From Arthrobacter sp. CJ23 (GTDB lineage Bacteria; Actinomycetota; Actinomycetes; Actinomycetales; Micrococcaceae), in NCBI RefSeq assembly GCF_024741795.1, contig NZ_CP102950.1, positions 1,116,001 through 1,180,000 of the forward strand: 64,000 bases of DNA, given 5' to 3'. The notes beneath the pieces are model-generated. The model was not told where the DNA came from. It was given only the letters and a program-made list of their open reading frames with translations, and ran no database searches. The position numbers and the translations under genes were made by a program. Shown in pieces: positions 34,501 to 42,836 of the stretch (positions within the stretch are counted from its first letter, which is position 1; the number at the start of each line of letters is the position of its first letter).

Positions 34501-35514
34501 ATTACGTTGGGCATCTACAAGCGGGTACCGGTCCTCATCAACGAAAATGACCCCATAAATGGCAACCCATGGGGTGTCTCGTTTATGCAGGGTCTCTTTA
34601 ACATGACCTCTGATTCGCATCTTTTCCACACTCGCGAGCAGCTTGAAGCTGAGGGCTGGACGCTCAACGGCAACGTCTTCGAACGTGAAATTAGCGGGGG
34701 GGGGGTAGCTAGAATGCTTCCGCTCTACGAAGCCAAGATGTTCCATCAGTTCGACCACCGCTGGGCCACCTACGAAGGAACGGACGTCCGCGACACGGCC
34801 CTCGCCCAGAAGCAGAACACCAAGTTCACGGTGCTACCGCGGTACTGGGTTGCAGAGGAGTTTGTGGAGGAGAAGCTTAAGGACAGCTGGGACACCCCTT
34901 GGCTCCTGGCATTCCGCGACATTGCTCGATCGACTGACGAGCGCACGATGATCGCGAGTGCGCTGCCGAGGGTCGCCGTAGGGCACACAGCGCCGATCGT
35001 CGGCGCCGATTGCCCGCTTCTGCTCACCGCACTATGGTCCTCGTTGGCCTTTGACTACGTGGCGCGCCAAAAGGTGGGTGGCACACACATGACCTACTCC
35101 TACCTCAAGCAACTGCCCATGCTCGAAGGCAGTGTTCTCATCGAACCAGCGCGGTGGGATGACTCTTTGACGGTCCGCGAGTGGATCGAGGACCGGGCGG
35201 TGAAACTCATCACGAACGCAGACGACATCGCTTCAGCCATGGGGACAGACGCACGGACATGGGATGAACACCAACGCACCTTCATTCGCGCCGAACTCGA
35301 TGCCGCATTCCTCATATTGTTCGGAGCTAATTCGGCCGAAGCGGAGCACATCCTGGACTCGTTCCCGATCGTGCGACGCAAGGAATGGATCGAACACGGT
35401 CGATTTGTCACTAAGGAGCGCGTCCTCGCGGCCTATGCCGCACTCAGCGATGCCATGGCGTCCGGCCGACCCTACGTCTCACCGCTCACAAACTCAGAGG
35501 GAGTACCCGCATGA
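31507..35514 (+). CDS. Eco57I-type adenine DNA methylase (DrmMI/PglX-like), phase-variable
   Basis: The 1335-aa protein has an N-terminal helical region, then an amino-methyltransferase core with SAM motif [11 protein letters not shown] near 513-522 and catalytic motif IV GNPPWEH near 794-800, the N6-adenine type. The last 265 residues are a target-recognition domain beginning [17 protein letters not shown] (1070-1086). At codons 1064-1067 the gene crosses a run of ten G (34696-34705). It reads in frame at ten, but nine gives TAG at once and eleven gives TAG two codons later, cutting off the whole TRD. Such tracts are known in phase-variable pglX genes. Its stop overlaps the next start (ATGA). 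Confidence 0.9.
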   Translation: MSTAFQAISVVGGVVPPSLLGRIQAGEVNDTKSTDPGSYHLAGTETVRDAASRSWSYLQTAWHSWRELDARKRPEGRGAGTGDARQKWLLVLLREFGYGQVPATTGGLQIGEAVYPVSHRWESVPIHLLGPGVDLDKRNPGVEGAARAPQAMVQEFLNREDGYLWAILSNGLKLRLLRDSTALAGSAYIEFDLETIFDSDLYPEFQLLWQLCHQSRLDQKGGVEAPPADCWLELWRNESVDAGARALDKLGVGVERALSHLGTGFLQHPSNTWLVEALHSGELSHREFHKALLRTAYRLLFCFVVEDRNALLIPDAPVQARERYAKYFSTQRLRKLSRTRDGGPHPDLWRTQKLVLGALGGEGLEALALPALGGLFDPDPRAKKLEHQPHADLLLGTDMANQDFLRAIRSLGWVIGKGDRLQPVDYRHLGAEELGSVYESLLELVPRPDPETRSFELVRLSGNDRKTTGSYYTPPSLVSALLDTALDPLIDEAVNGGKDAEDSETRLLALTVCDPASGSGGFLVAAARRIARRLAEVRAGENEPTPDAIQHALHDVVERCIYGVDMNDLAAELAKVSLWLEAMEPGKPLGFLDARIKIGNSLLGTTPALLAVGVPDEAFGVLEGDEKKYAAEVKKRNKLERPKAGSRFGELGQETFSLGSTASGFAGIIGDRLALVKPVSSAAEARSRAKQYAAFDNSADMEQKRLHADAWCSAFVWPLNAHEAEPPTSSIVRQLGDAGEAAGYAGTVSKIKQLSLEYRFFHWHLEFPEVFGDPESGDDVGAEGWPGGFSCMLGNPPWEHIELKEQEFFAAHNPEIAAAAGAKRKKLISELFASDPILDGQFRSRKREIDGLRHFASVSGRYPFTGRGRVKTDPIFAELFRSMTHPDGRTGIIVPTGIATDHTTQYFFKNLVETGTVAALYDFENARPIFEGVHRSFKFCLLTMAGRLAKEEVASFAFFLHDPADISVSEFALTPEEIKLINPNTGTLPIFRTRRDAEITLGIYKRVPVLINENDPINGNPWGVSFMQGLFNMTSDSHLFHTREQLEAEGWTLNGNVFEREISGGGVARMLPLYEAKMFHQFDHRWATYEGTDVRDTALAQKQNTKFTVLPRYWVAEEFVEEKLKDSWDTPWLLAFRDIARSTDERTMIASALPRVAVGHTAPIVGADCPLLLTALWSSLAFDYVARQKVGGTHMTYSYLKQLPMLEGSVLIEPARWDDSLTVREWIEDRAVKLITNADDIASAMGTDARTWDEHQRTFIRAELDAAFLILFGANSAEAEHILDSFPIVRRKEWIEHGRFVTKERVLAAYAALSDAMASGRPYVSPLTNSEGVPA
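34696..34705 (+). repeat. G10 homopolymer tract inside the methylase gene (phase-variation switch)
   Basis: Ten consecutive G fall between the catalytic part and the TRD of the methylase. The bases that follow, TAGCTAG, carry stop codons in both of the other reading frames, so any single-base slip switches the full-length enzyme off. An ATG eight bases after the tract (34714) could restart the TRD by itself. Confidence 0.75.
34714..34776 (+). repeat. homologous start of TRD copy 1
   Basis: These 63 bases match 35532-35594 at 56 of 63 positions, both beginning ATGCT and both in the frame that encodes MLPLYEAKM. Recombination between them would remove 818 bp and join the methylase core to the second TRD in frame. 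Confidence 0.7.
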
Positions 35515-36383
35515 CAACAACCACCGAGCGCATGCTCCCCCTGTACGAAGCCAAGATGATCCACCAATTCGACCACCGCTGGGCAACCTACGAAGCGACG
35601 GGCGTGCGCGATGTCACACTGGCAGAGCGTCAGGAAGCGGACTTCATGGTCATCCCCCGATACTGGGTTCCACAGTTGGAGAGCGATGACCGTTTGGATC
35701 AGCGCTGGGAGCGGAGTTGGAGCTTCGCGTGGCGCGGAATTGCTCGCTCAACGGACGTTCGGACTGCCATGGCATCATTTGCTGGGACAACCGCTGCTGG
35801 AGGGAACTACGACTTCCTTTTCTCGAAGACCTCGCCTCTGGGTTTCACCTATATATCTGCCGCCATCAACTCCTTCGTTTTCGATTTCGTCGTGCGCCAA
35901 AAGCTGACCGGAATGCATCTTCAGTTTTCAGTCATGAATCAATTGCCTGTTCCTCACACCAGATCAGATACTGGTGTCGCCTGGAGCCAAAGTGACACCA
36001 TCTGGAGGTGGATTGCGGATCGGGCGATTGAGTTGGTGTACACGAGCCGAGATCTGCAGGCTTTGGCCAATGACTTGGGATACGGGTTTGAGCCATTTCT
36101 CTGGGATGACTTCCGAAGGAAGACTCTTCGTGCGGAAATCGATGCAGCAATGTTCCACGAGTATGGCGTTCCTCGAGAGGAAGTCGGATATATCCTGGAC
36201 ACCTTTCCTATCGTGATCCGGAAGGACGAGGCTGAATTTGGCGAGTTCAGGACCAAACGATTGATCCTCGAGGCCTTCGACTCCATGCAGTCCGCTATCG
36301 ACAGCGGAATCCCTTTTGAATCGACCCTGAATCCGCCGCCTGGCCAAGGCCCTCGCCACCCCGCGAAGGACGTCCCAGCATGA
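35511..36383 (+). CDS. free-standing target-recognition domain of the methylase
   Basis: The 290-aa protein lacks any SAM or catalytic motif and lines up along its whole length with the C-terminal 265 residues of the preceding methylase: [20 protein letters not shown] at the start, IARSTDVRTAMAS in the middle ([13 protein letters not shown] there), FDFVVRQKLTGMHLQFS, and ILDTFPIVIRKDE near the end. Between these anchors the sequences differ, as target-recognition segments do. It starts by ATGA overlap with the methylase and ends by ATGA overlap with mcrB. It may act in trans as an alternative specificity subunit or serve as a donor for recombination. Confidence 0.85.
   Translation: MTTTTERMLPLYEAKMIHQFDHRWATYEATGVRDVTLAERQEADFMVIPRYWVPQLESDDRLDQRWERSWSFAWRGIARSTDVRTAMASFAGTTAAGGNYDFLFSKTSPLGFTYISAAINSFVFDFVVRQKLTGMHLQFSVMNQLPVPHTRSDTGVAWSQSDTIWRWIADRAIELVYTSRDLQALANDLGYGFEPFLWDDFRRKTLRAEIDAAMFHEYGVPREEVGYILDTFPIVIRKDEAEFGEFRTKRLILEAFDSMQSAIDSGIPFESTLNPPPGQGPRHPAKDVPA
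35532..35594 (+). repeat. homologous start of TRD copy 2
   Basis: This is the partner of 34714-34776, lying seven codons inside the free-standing TRD gene. The identity drops sharply after the HRWATYE codons, as expected if only the joining segment is conserved and the recognition parts diverge. Confidence 0.7.
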
Positions 36384-39300
36384 GCGATTTTCAGTGGAAC
36401 CAGTTCATGGCCTTCGCCGCGCGCTTTGCCAAGACAGTCGACCTCGAAGCTGAGGAATACACGTACAAGCTCGCCTTGGCAGAGCGTCTCAGGGTGGCTC
36501 GGAAAGCCTTCCTAAACCACGACCAGGGTTGGTTTGAACAGCTTCGCGGAGCGCTTGCTTCAGCGAACCTGATCGATCAGTACACCATGATGAGCTTCAC
36601 TGCGCTCGGTCGGACCGAACCGGAGATCTTGCGTGGAGTAATCGAGTACGTGTGGGCCGGAGAGCCGGACGTCGGCCGGCTGAATAAATTCGGCGAAGCG
36701 TTGGGGCCATACAATCCCGAGAGGTTCACCAACGGCAGCGTTGCCACTCTGGGTGCAGTCCTGCTGCTAGGGCGGGATCCAGAACAGTTTCCGCCGTACC
36801 GGGCGAGGGCCGTCAAGAAGTTCTTGAAGCTTGTCGGGTGGGAAGACCGCGGAACGAACGGCTTGCCAGCCCTCCGGTACGAAATCTTGCTCGATGCCCT
36901 CGATGAAATCCTTCGTTTGGCACCGGAACACGGCCTGCAATTGCGGGACCGGTTGGATGCGCAGGGCCTTCTATGGACCGTCATGAATGTGGACCCAACT
37001 TCTGAGTGGAGCGTCGCCGATAGCGTGGCCCTCCGGGAATGGCGTGGCGATAAAGTGGAAAACGATTCAATTGAGGCGCGGCTATTCGGACCGTATCCGG
37101 CGACGGAGGCGGCCGCGCGCGCCATTATAGATGCCGGTCTTCTGTTGCAGTCGTCGCCGTTTGGTGGAGGCGAACCGACGTGGACGCTGAAGAACGCTCA
37201 AGAGATTTTCCAACGGGTCATCGTCAACGCAGATATCGGAACGGGGACGTTCCTGGGCAAGCTGGAGCTACAACTTTCGGGTGCTTCGGCAGGCGTTATA
37301 CGTTTGGCAGCAGAATTAGTTGCACTGCAGACATTGCCTCTGTCGAATCTCACAGCCGCAACTCGGCGCGGGCGCATCAAAACAGTTCTGTCGTGGCTCG
37401 GAGAAGAGACGAGTCTTCCGAAGGTCATAGATGAAGGGCTCGGTGCCGGCGGAGCCTTCCATGGCGGTACCGGCTTCAACATGTACCAGTGGAAGCATCT
37501 CGGTTGGCTCGCGAGTCTCATCGTCGCGATTCGTCAGCAGGGGATCACGCCGGATCAACTCTTGGAGGACCCTGAGCAGCTTTTGCAAGTGACGCAATCT
37601 TTGGACGAGGATGTCCAGGCCATTCGCTACGCCTTCGAGTACTTGGTGTGGCCGTCCTTCGCTGAACCCGTAGTTAACCGAGGGCACCGTGTACGGATCC
37701 GGAATGCGTTTGCGCCTGTCATCGGCGGAGGGACGGGCAACACGGATATTGATATCGCTCGGGACCTGCATCAAATCCAGTCAGTGATGACTGAACGGGA
37801 TGGGCACAGGATCGAATGGTATGACGAACCATACAGCTTCGAATGGATGGGGCATAAGACCGGAGGGCAGCGTGCTTGGCTTGTCCGGCAAAATCAAGGC
37901 GGAATAGCCATGATGGACCAGTGGCTGGCCGAGGAGTTTGTCTCGACTCGGGCACAGCATCTTGGGTCGCCGGCGCCCGGGTCCAGCTTTGAAGAGGTGC
38001 AGAGTGCGGTCAACTCTGGATACCAGCACATCGATTATTCGGAGCGAAAAGTCCGCGCGTTCGAGTATTTTCGCTTCCTAAGTCAGATGAATGTTGACGA
38101 CCTCGTTCTGACTCCGTTCGGGGACAAACTCTACTTGGGAGTTGTAACCGGGGAAGCTGAATATGTGGACGACGAGACCTCACGGCTGAGGCGTGAGGTT
38201 GTGTGGCGGAAACAACCAATCAGCAACGTCGACTTGCCCGCACCGCTGCCCCGGCTCCTCGAGGAGCAGGGATCAGTTGTGGATCTGACTGACGGACTCT
38301 CGGTCATCGGCGCGTGGTACACCGAGGATGACAACGCCGAGGACGGAACGGCGGAACCCGAGCCGATCGTGCAGCCGCAGGCCGCCGTCGTACCTCAACT
38401 GCGGGAAGCGACGGCTGAGCTGGCAGGCAGGCTCCATGTCGAGCAGAAACACTTGCAGGAAATCGTCCGGCTCCTCCAGACTCGGCAGCAAATTGTGTTC
38501 TATGGACCGCCAGGCACTGGCAAGACATACCTTGCCGGCAAGATTGCCCGCTTCTTGGCCGGTGAAGAGCATGGTGATCACGTCAAGACCGTGCAGTTCC
38601 ACCCGTCGTATGCCTACGAGGACTTTTTCGAGGGCTACCGCCCGGCGAAGACCGAGGGCGAAAACGTCGGGTTCAGCCTCGAGCCAGGGCCGCTGCGGAG
38701 GATTGCGGCGGAAGCATCGCTGGATGGGAATCGGGACAAACCATACTTCTTGATCATCGATGAGATGAACCGAGGCAACCTGGCAAAAATCTTCGGTGAG
38801 CTGTACTTCTTGCTTGAATACCGGGACCAAGGTATCAACCTGCAGTACAACCCGCAGCAGACGTTCGTCTTGCCGCCCAACCTGTTCATCATCGGCACCA
38901 TGAATACCTCGGACCGATCCATTGCCATGGTTGACGCGGCCATCCGCCGACGCTTTGCGTTCGTGGAGCTGCACCCGCAGGACGGCATGATTTCCGGGTT
39001 GCTCGAGAGGTTCCTTACCGCCAACGGCAAACCGTCGCTGCGCGCAGATCTCTTGAACGCCCTTAACAACGAGATCGAGGCCACCAATCGAGACCTGATG
39101 ATCGGGCCCTCATATTTCATGAAGCCTCATGCCGAGACTGACGAAGGACTTGAGGAAATCTGGAAATACGAACTGCTGCCTCTGCTGGAGGAACAGTACT
39201 TCGGGCGGCTCAGCCGGGACAAAGTGCGGGAAAAATTCGGACTGGGAGCAATGCGGAAGAAGGCAGGCCTGGACATGGGGCCGGTTGATATTTCCTTGGT

Positions 39301-39391
39301 CGCTGGACCGACCCAGAGTGGTCCAGCGGACGGTGCACAGTCCGACGAATTGGAGCAGTTGTTCACCGAAACGGACGAAGCCGAGGCTTGA
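36380..39391 (+). CDS. mcrB: McrB-type AAA+ GTPase with long N-terminal region
   Basis: The 1003-aa protein ends in an AAA+ motor of the McrB clade: Walker A GPPGTGKT near 710-717, Walker B LIIDEMNRGN near 789-798, and the McrB-type MNTSDRS motif near 840-846. The region about 510-640 (GGQRAWLVRQ, VQSAVNSGYQHIDYSE, DLVLTPFGDKLYLGVVTG) resembles an EVE/PUA-like modified-base reader. The first 450 residues are unassigned and helical. In McrBC the ring translocates DNA and drives the McrC nuclease. It overlaps both neighbours, so it should be made together with the methylase; a reader of the modified or unmodified host site is a likely role (inference). Confidence 0.9.
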   Translation: MSDFQWNQFMAFAARFAKTVDLEAEEYTYKLALAERLRVARKAFLNHDQGWFEQLRGALASANLIDQYTMMSFTALGRTEPEILRGVIEYVWAGEPDVGRLNKFGEALGPYNPERFTNGSVATLGAVLLLGRDPEQFPPYRARAVKKFLKLVGWEDRGTNGLPALRYEILLDALDEILRLAPEHGLQLRDRLDAQGLLWTVMNVDPTSEWSVADSVALREWRGDKVENDSIEARLFGPYPATEAAARAIIDAGLLLQSSPFGGGEPTWTLKNAQEIFQRVIVNADIGTGTFLGKLELQLSGASAGVIRLAAELVALQTLPLSNLTAATRRGRIKTVLSWLGEETSLPKVIDEGLGAGGAFHGGTGFNMYQWKHLGWLASLIVAIRQQGITPDQLLEDPEQLLQVTQSLDEDVQAIRYAFEYLVWPSFAEPVVNRGHRVRIRNAFAPVIGGGTGNTDIDIARDLHQIQSVMTERDGHRIEWYDEPYSFEWMGHKTGGQRAWLVRQNQGGIAMMDQWLAEEFVSTRAQHLGSPAPGSSFEEVQSAVNSGYQHIDYSERKVRAFEYFRFLSQMNVDDLVLTPFGDKLYLGVVTGEAEYVDDETSRLRREVVWRKQPISNVDLPAPLPRLLEEQGSVVDLTDGLSVIGAWYTEDDNAEDGTAEPEPIVQPQAAVVPQLREATAELAGRLHVEQKHLQEIVRLLQTRQQIVFYGPPGTGKTYLAGKIARFLAGEEHGDHVKTVQFHPSYAYEDFFEGYRPAKTEGENVGFSLEPGPLRRIAAEASLDGNRDKPYFLIIDEMNRGNLAKIFGELYFLLEYRDQGINLQYNPQQTFVLPPNLFIIGTMNTSDRSIAMVDAAIRRRFAFVELHPQDGMISGLLERFLTANGKPSLRADLLNALNNEIEATNRDLMIGPSYFMKPHAETDEGLEEIWKYELLPLLEEQYFGRLSRDKVREKFGLGAMRKKAGLDMGPVDISLVAGPTQSGPADGAQSDELEQLFTETDEAEA

Positions 39392-40641
39392 TGGTCCGCC
39401 ACATAGTCCTCGACGAGCTGAAGCCTTTTCCGGAAGCTGTTGAGCTGGATTCGGAGGTGGCGGCTACGCTCGGCGAATCCGGTCTCGTGACGGTTGTGCC
39501 TGCGCACGGCGGTCAATGGACCTTAATGCCTTGCGGAACGGTTGGTGCCGTACAGATCGGTGAGCTGCTCGTGGAGGTCAAACCGAAGCGCAAAATCGGG
39601 TTGGGTCGTTTGCTTTTCCTGCTGGGGTACGCGAGGAACCCGGGCTTCCGCCCGGACGACGTTGCCGGCGTCGAGGATTCTGACTTGTTTGCCTCACTGG
39701 CTGAATCGCTGGCGCGTCAGACAGAGCGTGCTCTCGAGCGCGGTGTGCTTCATGGCTACCTCCACGTGGAAGAGGCGCTGCGCACGGTCCGCGGACGTAT
39801 CCGGGTAGGGGACCAAATGACTCGCCGGCCAGGGATGCTCCTTCCTTTGGAAGTCGCTTATGACGACTACACCGTGGACATTGCCGAGAATCGGATCCTC
39901 CGAGCTGCTGTGCGACTAATGATGCAGGTGCCGCGCCTCGCGTCCGATGTCCGTGGCCGGCTGGCGCACCTCGACGCGAAGCTTGATGGCGTCTCATTGA
40001 TACGGTTCGGTGCGCCACTGCCGGCATGGACTCCGAGCAGGCTGAACGAGCGCTACGGTCCAGGGTTGCGTTTGGCGGAGATCGTGCTGCGCAACATGTC
40101 CGCGGAAACCGGGGTTGGTACCCGGACCGTTGCATCGTTTGTTGTGACCATGGCCACCGTGTTCGAGGACTTCGTGACCACCGCATTGCGCGAGGCGTTG
40201 GATCCATATCCGGGGGAGACAGAAGGGCAATTTCCGACAGATCTGGACGAAGCCGAGCCTGGGTACAGGGCCACGGACCGGGTGGGGATGTTCGTGGACA
40301 TTGTGCATTCCGTGGGCGGTGCGCCGGCCATGGTTTTTGATGCTAAATACAAGGCACCCACTGAGACGAATGCACCAAATGCAGACCACTACCAAATGTT
40401 GGCGTACTGCACGGCGCTGGGTGTTTCCAAGGCTTGGCTCGTCTATGCCGGTCCTGGCGGTCGGCGTAATCGACGCATCCGCAACACCGGCATTTCCGTG
40501 GAGGAGTTTCGCCTGGATATTTCCCAGAGACCGGAGGCATTGCTGGCGCGGGTGCAGGAGCTGGCGAATTCGTCTTATTTGGAGTTCAGAGCGGGTAATT
40601 ATGGCATGAATTATTCATCGAACTTGCAGAGCGGGATGTGA
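39391..40641 (+). CDS. mcrC: McrC-family nuclease subunit
   Basis: The 416-aa protein follows the McrC/LlaJI pattern: an N-terminal McrB-contact part (EVKPKRKIGLGRLLFLLGYA) and a C-terminal PD-(D/E)xK nuclease with AMVFDAKYKAP (Asp317, Lys319/Lys321 region) followed by HYQMLAYCTALG. The start is taken as ATG 39391, which overlaps the mcrB stop (TGATG); a TTG just before is possible. It cuts DNA when driven by the McrB ring. Last gene of the tightly packed operon. Confidence 0.9.
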   Translation: MVRHIVLDELKPFPEAVELDSEVAATLGESGLVTVVPAHGGQWTLMPCGTVGAVQIGELLVEVKPKRKIGLGRLLFLLGYARNPGFRPDDVAGVEDSDLFASLAESLARQTERALERGVLHGYLHVEEALRTVRGRIRVGDQMTRRPGMLLPLEVAYDDYTVDIAENRILRAAVRLMMQVPRLASDVRGRLAHLDAKLDGVSLIRFGAPLPAWTPSRLNERYGPGLRLAEIVLRNMSAETGVGTRTVASFVVTMATVFEDFVTTALREALDPYPGETEGQFPTDLDEAEPGYRATDRVGMFVDIVHSVGGAPAMVFDAKYKAPTETNAPNADHYQMLAYCTALGVSKAWLVYAGPGGRRNRRIRNTGISVEEFRLDISQRPEALLARVQELANSSYLEFRAGNYGMNYSSNLQSGM

Positions 40642-40744
40642 CGGATCCTAAAGATCTCCAGTTTTATCCAGGCGTGTCCCGTCAAAGTCCCGCATGTACT
40701 AATGTAGGATGGCACCTGCAACAGATTTCGATTTTGGGGGCGAC

Positions 40745-41620
40745 ATGTCATCGGGAACTTCTGCTAGTCCACATATACACAATGCGGCTTGTGAGACGGC
40801 GGCGCAGGCGAATTGCCAGTGTTTCTGTCATGGAGCGGGTCATCAAAATGACCTGATCGTTCGCGCAGCTTTGTGCTCAAATACGGCGGACTTTACATCT
40901 CTTAGCGACAATTTGCAGAAGATATTGGGGGGTTTTCATAAGACCTTTCGCGATGTCGTTACTCCTACTCGCGGAGCTCGAACTGTCCCGAAAGGCGCCC
41001 AAATCGGCTCCCTCAGTTTGTCGAAACTGAGTGGTGCGACGTGGTGTGAAACACTTCTCGTTGACGAAGCCTTGCACGCAGTTTTCATAGATGTTGCTCA
41101 GGCGAGCCTGAAGAGTAGCCAATCGGTGAGGGACGCGCAGAAGGCGTTTGTTGATGGCGTAACCAAGGGCGCGATATCAATTGTGGGATCCACTGTAACG
41201 CTATCCAACGTAGTCGAGTCACATGTTTGGTGCAGCATCGTAGCTGAACAACTCGCGACGATGCAGCCGCCAAATCCCACTGAGCCGTTGCCCAGGAGCT
41301 TCGCGGACATTTGCTACCCCAGGAAATCGAAGGGTATGTATCCGACTTCCTTGGCCGCTGTGCGTATGCTGGGGTTGCAGCATCTCAAGGCTACCTATAC
41401 CGCTGCTAGCCATGTCCCTCAATCGCAGCGGATTGCGCTGCTTCGCTTAGTTGGCGCGGCGACGTGCCCAGATTTATGGCGCCACGCTGCGGCTGTGCGC
41501 TTTTGTCTGCAGCCGTTTGTGGCAGCCCCGACTTGGGCACCAGCAAATACGACTGTGCTTGCTACTGACGCCGAGTTCGGCAGGCTTCGAACGCCTTGGA
41601 GGCGTAAAGGTCATTGGTGA
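40745..41620 (+). CDS. Cys/His-cluster protein of unknown function
   Basis: The protein is about 291 aa from the ATG at 40745, which follows GGGGG at short spacing; the frame opens at 40709. Close to the start is a compact cluster, HNAACETAAQANCQCFCHGAG, with His, several Cys and a CxCxC core that could hold zinc. The rest has no recognised motif, is rich in Ala, Ser and Val, and ends basic (WRRKGHW). It follows mcrC by 103 bases on the same strand and could be the last member of the defence operon. Composition is more A/T-rich than host genes. Confidence 0.65.
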   Translation: MSSGTSASPHIHNAACETAAQANCQCFCHGAGHQNDLIVRAALCSNTADFTSLSDNLQKILGGFHKTFRDVVTPTRGARTVPKGAQIGSLSLSKLSGATWCETLLVDEALHAVFIDVAQASLKSSQSVRDAQKAFVDGVTKGAISIVGSTVTLSNVVESHVWCSIVAEQLATMQPPNPTEPLPRSFADICYPRKSKGMYPTSLAAVRMLGLQHLKATYTAASHVPQSQRIALLRLVGAATCPDLWRHAAAVRFCLQPFVAAPTWAPANTTVLATDAEFGRLRTPWRRKGHW

Positions 41621-41889
41621 ATCGAGTAACTGCATAATCGCGAAGAGGCCTTCGTGCGGCAAGAGGAACCAGGCTGAGGTCGTGAGTCCAATTGCGGCTT
41701 GCGCTTGCCAGCCAGGACTAAGGCGTTGAGCACGTTAGCGTCCAACCATCCCTGCGTGATGCCGCAGCGCGACCGTCCCATGGTCCATGGAGTCGTGGTC
41801 GCTCTCCGGCGCCCGTTCCGCCCCCCCTTGGTGAAGAACGCCGATGGCCAGTCTCAGCACTGGGTGTATGAACAAATCAACGCCCGTGC

Positions 41890-42439
41890 TCACCCCTCAG
41901 CCACCCTTCCCGCAACGTACTCGGCATCCACGCCCACGCCGCCGACGATCGACGAGTAGTGGCCCGTCAGCCACGGCAGGCCCACCACATACAGCCCCGG
42001 GTGTTCCGTGACGCCGCGGACCTGGCGCGGATAGCTCCACGCGTCCAAAACAGGAAGATCCACAAAGCCCAGGTCCAGCTTGTAGCCCGTGGCCCACAGC
42101 ACCGAGGTGATGTTCTCGGCGGCCAGGTCCAGCCGGGCCGGCTCGGCGGGTAGCCAGTCGTCCGCCGGCGCCGGCTCAGGTTCAGGCGCTTCAATCCCCG
42201 CGGCGGCAATGTATGCGTCGAGCGCCCGGCTCATCCGCTGGCCGAACCCGGACTCCATCGCGGCCAAGCGTTCGGGGAGGTCATCCGTGAAGGTGAGTAC
42301 GCCGTCGTCGGCTGCTTCCAGATGCCCGTGCAGCCGCATGCCCTGGCGGCCCAGCTCGCGGAGGTGGATGTCGTGGCCGCCGTCGGCGCCGGACAGCAAC
42401 GGGTTGCAGGCGAACCGCGCCGCGGGGGAGGGCAGCTGC
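41890..42439 (-). pseudogene. 3' fragment of a flavin monooxygenase gene (truncated duplicate)
   Basis: About 180 codons match the C-terminal part of the complete monooxygenase at 50471-51700 almost residue for residue (PSPAARFACNPLLSGADGG, then TSVLWATGYKLDLGF and GLYVVGLPWLTGHYSS). Upstream of 42439 the match stops abruptly and the frame has no FAD domain. It is a truncated copy, with small differences showing it is not a very recent duplication. Confidence 0.85.
41892..42439. repeat. left 548-bp direct repeat flanking the Hsp70-SNF2 cassette
   Basis: This matches 50473-51020 base for base at an even offset of 8581 with only scattered substitutions and no indel that I could find. It lies within the truncated monooxygenase copy. 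Confidence 0.85.
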
Positions 42440-42508
42440 GGGGCCGCGAGAAGACGGAGAGGCTCGCGGCCGATGCCGACAGGGCCGGGACCAACAGGGA
42501 TCCGGCCA

Positions 42509-42628
42509 TCACTGAGCGAGAAGATCGTGGTGGGCGCGCGGTGGGTGCACCCCATCGGCGGCATCCCGCTGGACGAGGCGGCGCTGATCGAGCCGCTGTC
42601 CGTGGCGTACTACACCGTGGAGATGTTC
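42509..42628 (+). pseudogene. internal fragment of a Zn alcohol/(R,R)-butanediol dehydrogenase gene
   Basis: Forty codons read SLSEKIVVGARWVHPIG, then GIPLDEAALIEPLSVAYYTV, the conserved stretch of (R,R)-butanediol dehydrogenase-type enzymes around the structural-zinc lobe and the start of the Rossmann part. There is no start, and the match ends at about 42628. The C-terminal piece of the same kind of gene lies 7.3 kb away at 49902, same strand. Confidence 0.7.
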
Positions 42629-42836
42629 CTCTGGACAAGAGAGTGTCGAAAATTGTTCTCAGTGGTCTGCAGGGGAAGATGGCTGTGTGGAAATTGCCGA
42701 TCCCACGACGACATCAAGATTCTCACCCGTTGAGTCTGCGATGATCTAGGCAGCCGCAGAAGCGGCCCGATCACCATTAAATCCCCGAGCGTCAGCCAAA
42801 CTCGGGGCAGATCCCTACGAGGGAGGTCCGAGTCTG

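Noticed and set aside
41821-41828. C-run near 41821 as a second phase-variation tract
   Set aside because: It lies in a stretch without a gene and is not next to a start or promoter-like sequence.
42437-42560. N-terminal extension of the monooxygenase fragment as a real start
   Set aside because: Homology to the complete enzyme stops at 42439, and the extension is antisense to the dehydrogenase fragment.
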